Part shown: positions 25,913-37,900 of the stretch, piece after piece
Layout of the letters: every line of letters begins with the position of its first letter
How positions within the stretch are numbered: the first letter of the stretch is position 1
DNA from: Acidovorax sp. NB1
Lineage (GTDB): Bacteria; Pseudomonadota; Gammaproteobacteria; Burkholderiales; Burkholderiaceae_C
Reading direction: 5' to 3'
Length of the DNA: 64,000 nt
Assembly (NCBI RefSeq): GCF_005405905.1
Contig: NZ_BJHU01000030.1
Location: 124,001 to 188,000 of the forward strand
Made by a program: the position numbers and the translations under genes
Notes under the pieces: generated by a model
Seen by the model: only the letters and a program-made list of their open reading frames with translations
Told to the model about the DNA's origin: nothing
Databases searched by the model: none

Positions 25913-28900
25913 CCCTGCGAAGTCTCCCGCGCCATGTCCCGCATCTGCTGGCGCAGCGCCTTGGGCGCCGTGTCGGCAATCCGCTGGGTCCGGTCCTTGC
26001 CCATTTCGCGCACGCGCTTCATCACATCGGGGATCTTCACCACGATGATCTGGTCCGGGTTGTTGCGGTTCCAGTCGGCCAGCCGATCACGCACCCGCTG
26101 CAGCGCGGCCTCATCCTTCTCAAACACCGCCTGGGCCCACTGCGCCTTGATGTCGCTGCTGGTCTGGACGTAGAAGCTCTTGGAGCGCTGCATGAAGCTG
26201 TTGGCCTCCTGCACCTCGGCCACGCTGCGCGGCTGGAACCCGAAGAACTTGGCCGCAGCTTCGGCCAGCGTGGTGTCCAGCACCTTGTAGCCCTTGGCGT
26301 CCTTGTAGATGCCGCTGAAACCCATGTCGATGCCCTTGGCCCAGTTGCGCACCGCAGCAGGAGACACCTCCAGCGCCGCGCCGCCCACATTGCCAGTCAG
26401 CAGCTTGCGCGCACCGGTGAAGCCGCGTGCCACCAGGTCGCCCGCAGGGCCCGCCACTTCCAGCAGATCCCGCTCGCGGCTTTGCTTGGACAGCAGAAGG
26501 CCGGTACCAGGGATCAGGTTGCCCATGCCCAGGCGGCCCGACACGTCGATGGGCGCACCAGGCAAGCCAGACACGCCGTTTTCCACAAAGTCGGCCAGCT
26601 CCTTGCCCACGACATCGCGCAGCGCCTGCTTGCGCCACTGTTTGGTGCTGACGTTGTAGCCCATCAGCTGGCCGGCGCCGTCGATCAGGTCTTCGGCATC
26701 CTCCATGAACGGCAGCCCACCGGCGCCGCCCATCAGCAGCAGCATGGCCACGGCCCAGCCCACGGCACGCTTACCCTCCGGGCCACCCTGGCTCCACATG
26801 CGGTGCATCAGCTCCAGGTAGCTGACAGAGTAGGTCTTGAAGGTGAACAGCGTCCCGCCGATGGCGCCGCGTGCCCACTTCGGCTTGTTGGCCTTGGAAT
26901 AGACAAACTGCGTCTCCAGCACTGCGCGCTCGGCGAACTTCGCCGGGTCGGCCATGCCCTGCTCCTTGGCAATGCGGTAGGCGGCAATGAAGGTGCTGCG
27001 GCGGTTGAACTGCTCGGCCAGGGCAAAGGGCTGGCCCCATGCCACCTTCACGCGCTCCCAGTTGTTGGAAGCGGCAGCGCGGGCATCGCCCAGCTTGGTG
27101 CCATCCCCAGTGCGCAGCGAGCCCGTGCCCCGGGCCTGGGCCATGAGCTGGTGAATTTCCTGGGGCGAAACGATGCCTTCGGCCTCGGCCGTATGCAGCG
27201 CCTTGGCCAAGTCCGGCTCGTAGGCGCTGCGGCGGGTCATGTCGCGCACGGCGCCGGCCAGGTGCGAGGCTGCGCTGCGCATGCCCCCGTACTGCGACAG
27301 CCAGGGCATGGTGATCTGGAAAGGCTGGGTCATGTTGACCACGGCCGAAGCCACAGAGCCGCCCAGGTACTGCGCAAACAGCATGCCCCGGATGGCCTGG
27401 CCTTCTTCCTGGGGGTCTTGGATGTAGCTGCGCAGGCCCATGGCCACGTCGCGCAGCTCGCCCTGCTCCTTCGGAATTCCCTCGATGGCCGTCTCCAGCG
27501 TGCCCGCGTTCAGGCCACCGGCCGCCAGGCGGGCATTGGAATACACGAAGCTCGCCAGCACCCGGCCCACGTCCTCGCTGTAGCCGCTGATGCCCTTGCG
27601 GTGGATCAGGCGCTTGAGCGCGCTGTGATTGTTCTTGGCCAGCTGCAGGTAAGCCTGAAACGCCTTGTCCTTCGGGTCCGTGCCCTCGCCGCTCAGCCCC
27701 AGCATCTGGCCGAAGTGCTCAAGGCTTTCCGGGGTGACACCCTGGAACAACTTGAAAGCCTCGTCGCTCATGGTGCCCTGGGTGACGGTCGCGCCTGGGA
27801 ATTCCTTCTCCATGGCGGCCTTCATCTTGTTGGACTCGTACATCGACTCAAACATGCCGAAATACTCGCGCGTGCCGTCCTTGCCCACCACATCCACGGT
27901 GTAGCGGCCGAAGCGCGACAGCGGCGCGTAGCCTGCGTCCATCAGCGCCTGTGCACGCTCGTGGCTTTTGACCACGGCGTTGTTCAGGCTCAGCACGCGA
28001 TCGGCCTGGTCGGGGTACTCGCGCGCCTCGGCCTGCAGCGTGTCCGTGATGAGCACCATGGCGTCTTCCGCAGTGGCCTGCGCCAGCACCGCCTCGCGCA
28101 GGTCAGCGTAGCCATTGCCCAGGGCGCGCAGCATGTCGGCGCGGGCGGTCATGTCGATGGAGCGATCAATGGCCGCGCGCGCCTCCTGGTACAGGCTCAC
28201 CTGCTGGGTGCTCAGGCCGAACAATTCTTTCAGTTCTTTTTGGGTCCAAACCACGCCCGGCTTGAGAATAGTGCTATCAAATTTATTGTTGATGATGGTG
28301 TTGTACTGATCCACCGGCAGGCCGCGCCACTCCTTGAGCATCTGCTCCTGGATCTTGCCGGTGCGCAGCAGGATCTGCGCCTTCTCGTCGGGCGTGGAGT
28401 TGCGGTACTTCGCGTTCAGCGCCTCGGTGGTCACGGGCGTGCCATCCACGTCGCGGGCCCACAGCAGCGTGCCCTCGAACAGTGGCTTGGCCACGGCCTG
28501 GTTGTCGGCGGCGGTGATGGGCTTTTTCTTGAGGTCGGCCAGCGTTTCCACCCGGGGCAGCAGGCGTGGCGCGCGGTCGGCCGCGTCGTTGCCCAGCATG
28601 GACACGTCATCAATGAAGCGCTGCGCGGCCTCGTACACCGGCTTGAACGCTGGCGAACGCTCGCCCAGGTTGCGCATGGTGCCCACGGTCTTGTCCCACA
28701 GCGACACCTTGCCCGCGTGCGTCAGCGTCTGGTGGATCTGCGCCAGCGCACTGTCTTTCAGGTCGGCTGCGCTGGAACGGCTGAAACGGATGTCCTGGTT
28801 GGCCCGGTCAGCATCACCAGCTCGGCTCATCACCGGCTGGCCACCACGCGGCCCGCCGTCAGGCCCCCCGCGCTCCACCCAGCCGCGTGCCGGAAGGATG

Positions 28901-31900
28901 TACGCCTGAATGATGTCGTTGTCCGTCAGGCGCAGGCTCTGGAAGCCTGGGACGTGCTGGCGCAGGAAGTTGCGGATAGCAGAAATCGCCCGCTGCACAA
29001 AGGGCAGCCGGGGATTCTTCTCGGCCATTTCTGCCAGGACTTCCTCGGCTGCTTCGCGCACGCTCAGGCTGTTCACCCCCCGCAGGCCGTATTCCTGCAT
29101 CTTGGAGGCCACCTCAGCTTTGCGCATGGTGGCGATCTGATTGAGCACCTGGTCCAGGTCGCTGCCGAACTTGCCACGCAGCCCATGGTGGCCCAGCACC
29201 TCGTGGTACAGCACGCGCGCCGCATCGTTGGGCGTGTTCAGGCGAGAGGCCATCAGGTAGGCCTTGCCCCGGTAGTAGAAGCCCTCGGGCGCTCCGCGCG
29301 CACCGCCGCTGCGCTGGCGCAGGTCAGCCTTGCGGGCCGCCTCCGGGATGCGCTGGTCCTGCATGTCGAACGCCACAACCACCTCGGGAGCATTCGGCCC
29401 CCAGGCGGTACGGATGGCGTCCACCGTGGCCGAAACCGTGTCGATGGCCTGGCGCTGTGCGGCCTCGGAGTATGCCGATGGACGCCCCCGGGCCTTGAGG
29501 AATGCGCCCACGTCGAAGGGCGTTGCACGCCCCTCATCCTCGCGGCGGAAGGCAGGAGCATCGCCCGCCTCGGCATCTTCGGGGGTCGTTTGGGCGTCGC
29601 TCGGCGCTTTGCCCTCCAGCATGCCCACCAGCTCCCGCAGGCGCTCGCGCTTGGCAACCAGTTCCGCACCCTTGGGGAAAGTCTGGTTCAGCTGCTCGCG
29701 CAGCGCGGGCAGTTCCTCCTTCGCACGCGCCAGCTGGCGCTCCAGGTAGTCGGTGCTGCTGTTGGCCAGACGGCCGATGTCATCGAACAGGTCAGTGACC
29801 AGGTTGCGCACGTTGGCCGGCACTACGGACTGATTGACCGCGAACGAATTCAATCCACGGCTGGTGACGGTGGAGCCGTCCTCGTCCACCAGCGATACCG
29901 CGGCGTCGATCTGGGCGCCGCCCTTGCCGGTTTCTCGGGCCTGGGCGTCCAGCACCAGGTCGTAGCCCAGCATGCTGCCCACGGTGGCGGTGCGCGAGTC
30001 GCCGGGCTGAATGCCCTTGGTCAGCTCGTTGAACTTGGCGGCCAGCTCACGGGCAGCAACGGTGTGCTGGGCGATCAGGCGCCCGTCGATGGTCACATCG
30101 AATAGGGATGCGTCGCCCAGGGCAGCGCCAATGGCGGCGTCGATGCCATCCTTGTTGGTCAGGCGCGCACCATCCACAGAAATGGAGTAGCGGGCCGTGG
30201 GCTTGCCGCCCTGCTGCTGCTCGATGGCCTCGTTCACGGCGGTCATCGCGTCGCGCAGGCTGTCGTACTCCTTGCCCTCGATGCTCACGCGGCGCTCTGC
30301 CTTGCGGGCGTCGGCAGCCTCCATGGCTGCGTTGGCCTTTTCCTTCTTAGCGCGCTCGTCGGCAATGCGGCCGGGGTTGCGCTCGATGGCGCGCTCCGCG
30401 CTCTCCACAGCGTCCTCGATACCGAACATGCGGCGGCGGAATGCACGCTCCTGCAGCTCCAGCGTGGTGATCTCGGATTCCGTCTTGACGCGCTCCAGCA
30501 GCAGGGGGTTACCGGAAGCCAGGGCCGCCATTTCGGCCATGCCCACGGCTTCCTCGTCATCGAACTCCATGGAAAACGCGCCGTCATACTTGCGGATGCC
30601 GTTGATGGTCCGCAGCTTGGTCGCGTTCAAGTCCCACATCTTGGCGTCCACCGTGCGCTCGGTGGCGTAGGCCAGGATTTCCACCTCAAAGTCTGGGCGG
30701 AACAATGGATTGGGCTTTTCGGCCGTTGGTGGCGTGCTGAACAGGTTGCCCTGCCGGATAGCGCGGCCTTCGCGCTGCTCGATGTCGCTGGGCTTCCAGG
30801 TCACGTCCACATGGTGGAGCGCCACGATGCGCTGCTGCACATTGGTACCGGCGCCCATGCGCGGGGTGGAGCCGATCAGGACACGCACCTTGCCGCCGTT
30901 CACGCTGTCGAACAGCGCGGCCTTTTGCTCGTCGTTGTTGGCCTCCTGCACGAAGCGGATTTCGTTGGCGGGGATGCCCGAAGCGATCAGGTTGTCCTTG
31001 ATCTGCTGGTAGGCGCTCCAAGGAGAGGTCTGCGCCATACGCAGCTCGGCAATCTCCTGGGGGTCGTAGCGGTCCAGGGCTTCCTGGGCTTCTTCAAACG
31101 CCTCCTGGTCATCGGCGCGCAGCGCGGCGTCGCGCTTGGCCACCAGCTCGTCATAGGCCTTGATGATGGCGTCGTCGCCCTTGGACTTCGGCACGGAACG
31201 GTCGAGGAACACCAGCTGGGTGCCCTGGTCGGCGTCCCACTTGTCGTAGATGCGCTTAATGTTCTCGCTCACCACCTGCAGCTTCCCGCCCTGCTCGGTA
31301 CTGGTGCTGCGCGGGTCCACTGCGCGGATGTCGAGAGACAGCTTGCGCGCCCGGTCCATCAGGCGCAGACGCTCGGCGTTGCGCTCGTAGGGGTCTTCGA
31401 TGCCGTCCAGGCCGTCGAACCCGTCCATCACATCCTTGAGGCCCTGCTCCTGGGCGGGCGTGGGCTTGACGGCCACCAGGTTGCGGTCCTTGCCTCCGGC
31501 CACCTTGGGCACGGGGAACTCTAGGCCCGGGTTGTCCTCGGCGTAGAAGCGCTTGATGTCGTCCAGGCTCACGGCGTCCGTGACCTGGTAGTAGAGATCC
31601 ATCAGCGAACGCATGTTCGACCAGGTGCGGCCCAGGCGCGTTACCTGCTTGAGGCGGCCCGATTCGGTGGGCTCAAATGCCGGGGTCGCCTCAACGAACT
31701 GCGCGCGGAATGCATCAAAGTGGGACAGGCCCATTTCTTCCAGCGAATCAGCCGCCAGGTAGCGCAGCATCGTGAACATTTCCACTGCGCTGTTGCTGAT
31801 GGGCGTGCCGGTTAGGAAGGTGACGCTGCCAGTGGGCTGCTCGCGCAGCACGCGCACCTTGTTGTAAAGATCGTTGGCCTTGCGCGATCCGGTCTTGTCG

Positions 31901-34900
31901 CCCATGCCGCGCACACCCGTCAAGTTGGACGAGTAGTACAGGTTCTTGAACTCGTGGGCTTCGTCCACGGTCAGGTCGTCAACGCCCAGCTGTTCAAAGG
32001 TCAGCAGGCGGTCGCGCACGCCCTCTGCCAGGCGGTCCATGCGCGCCTGGATCTTCTCGGCCAGGCGCTCAGCCTCCTTCACGTTGAACGGCTTGCGGCG
32101 CCCGTTGTCCGTGCCGTCCTCCTGTGCCTGCGCCCAGGCGTCCTCAATGGCGGCCTGCGCCTGGGCAATTTCCAGCTCAAGGTAGCGGGTTTCCGTTTCT
32201 GGCGCGATGCCAATGAACCCGAAGGACGAATGGGGAACGATCACGATGTCCCAGTCGCCCGTGGCGATCTTGCCGAACAGGCGGCGGCGGCGCTTGGCCT
32301 CGAAGTCCTTCTTGCCAGCGGCCAGCACCTTGGCGCCGGGGTACAGGCGGTACACGTCGGCGGCCCACTGCTCAACCAGGTGGTTGGGCACGGCGATCAT
32401 GGGCTTGCGGGACAGGCCCATGCGGCGGCGCTCCATCGCGCGGGCGATGGCGGTGAAGGTCTTCCCCGCGCCCACGGCATGATCCACCAGCATGAAGCGC
32501 TCGTAGATGCCGCGCCAGATGGCATTCATCTGGTGGCGGCGCATCTTGAGGATGGCGTCGGGCACCTTGCCGGGCAGCTGCAGGTGCTGGCCATTGAACT
32601 GGCGCACCACGCGGGTGTTGAACTTCTCGTTGAACACGTCCACCAGCCGCTGGCGGCGCTCGCCATTCTTGAAAACCCAGTCGCCAAACTCGGCCTCAAT
32701 CTCCCGCGCCTTGAGCCCGGCCAGGGCGGTGCGCTCCTTGTCGATGAAGGTGTTGCCGTCCGCATCGCGCGCGGTGACGGTCACTGCCTTGCTGTTCAGG
32801 ATGCGGGTGATGATGTAGTCGGCCGGGGCGCCCTCGCTGCTCCAGTTCGTCCACTTGGGGCCGTCGCTGCCGCTCGCCGTCACGCTGAAACTGTTGGTCA
32901 GGGACGAAAAGCTCACGCGGGCCTTGCCGCCCACCAGGTGCTGCACGAAGTCCGCATAGATTTCAGGGGGCACCCAGGTCGCGCCCATGGTCACAGCCAC
33001 GTTCTCGGCGGTCCAATCGGCTGGAATGATCTTCTCCAGCGCCTCGGCGTTCTTGGTCATGCCAGCGGCGCGCGCAGCGTTCAGCTTGCGCTTGACCATG
33101 CCGGACAGGTAGGCGTCTGCGGTTTCCCACTGGCCGGTTTCCGGGTCTTTGAACACCAGCGGGTCGGCCCCCTGCTGCAGCTGCTCCCCGGCCTGCTCCG
33201 GGCTCACGCCCAGGAGGCTGGCAATGCGCTCCATGTCCACGCGGCCGGATTCAGCCAGCGTGATGGCCAGGGCGTCCGATGGGCTGGCGGCCTTTGTCGC
33301 GGGCTCATACTTGGGCACCACGCGCTCGCGCAGGATCGGCGCTGGCGTTGCCTTCTCCTTCTGCGCCTCCAGGCCAGACCGTGCGGCCTGCTCGGCGGTG
33401 CGCTCGGGCTGGTAGTCCACCTCCAGCGCAGCGATCAGGCCGCCATCCGGCATCGTCATCGCCAACTTCATGTTGGTGGAAAGTCCCACCGGGCCGTTGG
33501 CCTTCACGAACGCCTCATAGGCGGCGGCCAAGCTCTTGCGGTTGCCCTCCATGACTGCGGGCACGGCATCTGCTGTCTCCAGCACCAGCTGGCGTTTGAG
33601 CATGTCGCGCAGGCCCACGAGCCCACTGAGGCGCTTCATGCCCAGCTTGCCCAGGCGCAGCTTCTCGGGCACGTCTTCGGGCTTGGCGTACACCTTGCGC
33701 TCGTACAGGTTCTTGCGCGTGGCCTCGCCCTTGGCGTTCACCGCCTTGACGTTCTTGCCCTGATCGTCCAGGACGGGCTCCAGGGAGTACCACTGGCCAT
33801 CCGCGTTCTGGCTCAGGGATTCGTGCCATGGGCTGTTTTCGCCAACCTCCTGGTAGGCAAACTCGAAATCGCCCTCTGGCGTCTCGCGCTCGATGACGCG
33901 CTGCAGCTTGCCGTCCGGGTTGGCCTTGATGTGCCCGGCTTCTTCGTTGGCCACGGCGATGCGCAGCGCATCGCTCATGGACTTGTGGCGGGATGCAGTA
34001 GCGTCCAGCACATCCTGCTGGAAGTTCTGGATGCCCACGGGCAGGCGCTGCACCGCCGCGCTCAGCAGCTTGCCCAGCTCGGCCGGGTTGTCCAGGCGCA
34101 CGGTAATGTCGGCACCATGCTGCATGGAGCCGGAGCGCTCCATGACGCCCAGGACGTTCGCCGGGTTCTCCGCAAAATAGGCGTTCACGTTCATGGGCTC
34201 GCCGCCCAGCGGGTCGGGCACCTTGACCGTTTCTACCCAGGACGGCACCAGCGCGGCGGCGGCAGCGTCCGCGTCCTTCTTGTTGGCCTTGAGCTTGTTG
34301 TATTCGGTGATGGCGGCCTGCATCGCGGCCTGCTCACCAGCGTCCATCTTCTGGAAGATCAGGATGTCCGTCACCACCTCCGTGCGGGCGTTCTCCTTGA
34401 ATGCCGTATCAGGCAGGCGGATCGCGGCCACCAGGCGCGCCTGCGCGGCCAGGGCCAAGCGGCTGCTCTTGTCCTGCGCGTCCATGAGGTAGCGCGACAC
34501 CACCATGGCCTGAATGCCGCCGGGGCGCAGTGCATCCATGCCGGCGCGGAAAAACTGGTTGTGGATCGAAACGCCCTGCAGCTCGGGCTTGAACTGGAAG
34601 CGCAGCGACTCATCCCCGAACGGCGGATTGCCGATGTTCAGCATAAAAGCGTTGTCGGCCACCGGCACCTTCTGGAAGCCGGAATGCAGCACGGTCGCCT
34701 GCGGGTACAGAGCCTGCCCGATGCGCGCGGTCAGGCTGTCGTATTCCACACCGACAAACCGATTGGCCATGTCCTTGGGCGCCAGGCCCAGGAAGTTGCC
34801 GGAGCCCATCGAGGACTCCAGCACCAGGCCGCCACGGTAGCCCAGGCGGCGCACCATGTCCCACATGGCGGATACCACCGTCTGCGAGGTGTAGTGCGCG

Positions 34901-37900
34901 TTGCGGGTCGAACGACGCGCGGCGGTGTATTCCTCTTTGGTCAGCAGTTCGCGCAGTTCCTCGCCACGCGCCTTCCACTTGTCCTTGAACTGGCCGGAAG
35001 TGGGGGCGGGGAAAGCGTTGGCCAAGCCGCCCCAGCCCACATAGCGGGCCAGCATCGCCTGTTCTTCGGGGGTGGCACGGCGGTTGGCCGCCTCGATGGC
35101 CTTGAGGGCACGGATCGCGGCCAGGTTGTCATTGAACTTCTGAACCTCGCCGCCCTTGCCCAGGCCCACCTCATCGGTGATCTGGAAGTCTGCAGCGGGG
35201 ATGTTCGGGGCGCTGGCCTCGCCCCCGGGGACGGCTACGCGCCCATCTGCTTGCGGTACTGGCTCTCCAGCTGTGCCAGTTCCTTGCGCTCCCACGGCTC
35301 CAGATCGGCCTCGGGCTCGGGTTTTAGGAGCACGTACTGGCTCAACGCCACTTCCTCCGCTTCGTGCTGCCGGAAGCCCTGCGCCATCAACGACAGCACT
35401 TCCTGCTGCGCCTGCTTGCCCGCTGTCTGCAGCGCCTGCTCCAGCTCCCCGCCCGCCTTCAACGCGGCCACCTTCTTCGGCAGCCACTGCATCCAGTGCT
35501 TGCGGGCTTTCGCTTCGTACAGTTGTGCGCTCATCGCTGGGGTTCTCCTGCTCTGCATTATCAGCCTCGGCCTGTTCGGCAGCAACAACCGCCTCGTGTT
35601 GTTCAATCTCGCCCTTCGTTTCCACGTCGATGACCGCGCGCTTGGTGTCCGCGTTCGGCTTGCCCCCCGCCATGGCGATGTAGGCGCCTTGCAGGTGATC
35701 CAGCGTCAGCGCGTCGGCCGCCTCGTCGCCCAGGTGGGTGCGGATCTGGTCCAAGGCGAACTTAGCCGAATCCTTGAACTTGTGGTACCCCAGGCGGAAT
35801 GCGGCATCCAGCACGCGCGTGAGCACCGGCAGCAGCTTTTGCTCCTGCTCGGGCACGATGTTCATGCGGGTGCCCTTGCCCAGGATGTCGCCCAGGTCGG
35901 CCAGGGCGTTCATGAGGTCGGCCTTGGCGCGGGTCTGGTCGGTGCTGGGCTTCTTCTTGGCCGCGGACTTGGGAGGCTGCGTTACTGGCGCTGGGGCGAG
36001 CACAGCGCGAATGTCCGCCGCCGAAAAATCATCGCCCAGCTTCATGGTGACTGAGCCCACCTGCGCTTCGGTCAGGCCCAGCGGGCGCAGACGATCAATC
36101 AGTTCAGCCTTGTTGATATTGTTGGCAACGTGCTCCCGCACAGCCTCAATCGCTGGATTCAGCTTGTCAGCATCCTTGCCTTGCATTTTGGCCGAGCGCG
36201 AATTCGCGTTTTCGCTCTCGGCAGCCGTCATGAACTCGGGTTTCAGCTCGCCGCGCTCGATTTGCATGCCCTGGCGCGTTGGGCGCATGGACACGGTTTC
36301 CTCGATGCGCACGCCGCCCTGGGCGTACCAGCGCACACCGTTCTTGTCCTGGCGAATCATCACGCCATCAGCGCGGCGGCCGACGATGGCGTTTCCGTCC
36401 TTGTCCGCTTCCGAATTGATAGCTGCAGGCGCTTGATTGGCGCTGGTACCCGCCTGTTTTTCCTGGGATTCTTTCTGCTCGTCGGCCTGGGCCTGCTGCA
36501 CAGGCGCCATTGCCACCATTCCGCCATTCTTCATCAGTTCAGCGCTGGTCCGGGTCTTGCCTTTTTGGTGCCAGTCGCCACGTGCCGTCCACTCATCCTG
36601 ACCCGTCTTTTCCCAGTACAGTCCCGTGGCCTCTGCAAACTCTGACGGACGAAAACGCGAACCGACAGGCATCTCGGCGGCCTTGCGGCCATCCTCAGCG
36701 GCACGAGCCTCTCCCTCTTTTTCAATAGCCTGTCTGGCCTCTACCAAACCTTGGCGCTGCACCGCCTTGATTTCCGCGTCCAGCTTGTCCATGGCAGGAC
36801 GAATAAGCGCTTTTCCGCCTTCATCCGCCACGTTGTAACGACGCACAGCATCATTCCATTGCTCGGTCAGTGCTCCCAATCGTTGCTGGGCGCTAGGTGC
36901 GGCGGCATTCGGCTCCATCGCATCCGCCAGCTTGCGCTGCACATCGCGGTTCAGATCGGCCCAGGCAGCCCGGTGCACGTTCTTGCGCACGATGGGCTTG
37001 AGGTCAGCACGCTCGGCCAGGCCCTGGCGCTCGGCGGTGGGCATGCGCGTCCAGGCGTCACCCGTGCGAGCTACGCGCTGCGCGGGATCTTCTGCTTTCG
37101 GCGTAGCTTGCGCGCTTGGCGCTGCCGCTGCTTGCGCTCCAGGGTTCTCAGTCGGGGCGCCATCGGTCAGGCCTGCCGCTGCTGATTGCTGCGCGCCATT
37201 CGCGCCTGCGCGTCCTTGAGCATCTGTTGCTCCGCGTGCGTCTGCTGGCGCTGCGCCGACTTGCGATGGTTGCGCGCGATCTTGCTGGGCTTGGGCGGCT
37301 TGAGGGCCATTGCTGTTTCCTTCGGTGGTTGCGGGAATGGTCAGATCGGCCGGTACCGGGCCGGCGTCTTCGGTCAGGGAGGCAAAAGCGGCATCGGCGC
37401 GATCTGCACCAGGCACGGTGGCGCGCTGCTCGGCATCAAGCTCGGCCTGCAGCTCCTGCTGTTCGCGCAATGCGCGGCGGCGCCCCAGCTCCTGGGCCAG
37501 CTGCATGCGCACCTCGCGCGACTGGGCGCCACGGAAGGTGTCGGACAGCTGGGCATCGCTCCAGCTCTCCATTGCCGAACCCTGCGAAATCTCGCCGGTT
37601 TCCTGGTTCACGCCTTGCTGCTTAAGCGCTTGTTGCTCTTGTTTTTGATTGCCCCGGGCAGGCTTCTTGCCCTGCTTCTGCGCCACTTCTGCGGCTTGCG
37701 CCAGCGCGGCAGCCTGCTGCACCTGGTCGGATACGCCGGTATCGACGGCCAGCGCGGCGCTGGCAGACAGCGGGCCTGCAGCCGGATCGAGGCCCATGGC
37801 CACAGAGCGCGGCACGGTGGCACCGGTGGACTGGTAAATCTCGTCATCCGGGCTCTGCACAGCGCGCGATGCGTCCAGGGCTGCCTGGCGCTGCGCGGCG

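Noticed and set aside
19565..28292. Further copies of the host repeat at about 19568 and 28266
   Set aside because: Only the AAATCCATAGCT or AATTTGATAGC start is present and the inverted-repeat part is missing; these may be fragments or chance AT-rich codons.
25048..36054. Very long plus-strand open frames (1685 and 1366 codons) opposite the giant gene
   Set aside because: They are antisense shadows of a GC-rich gene with strong codon bias; translations are His/Gly/Ala/Val/Leu-rich without motifs, and the minus frame has clear helicase and methylase motifs.
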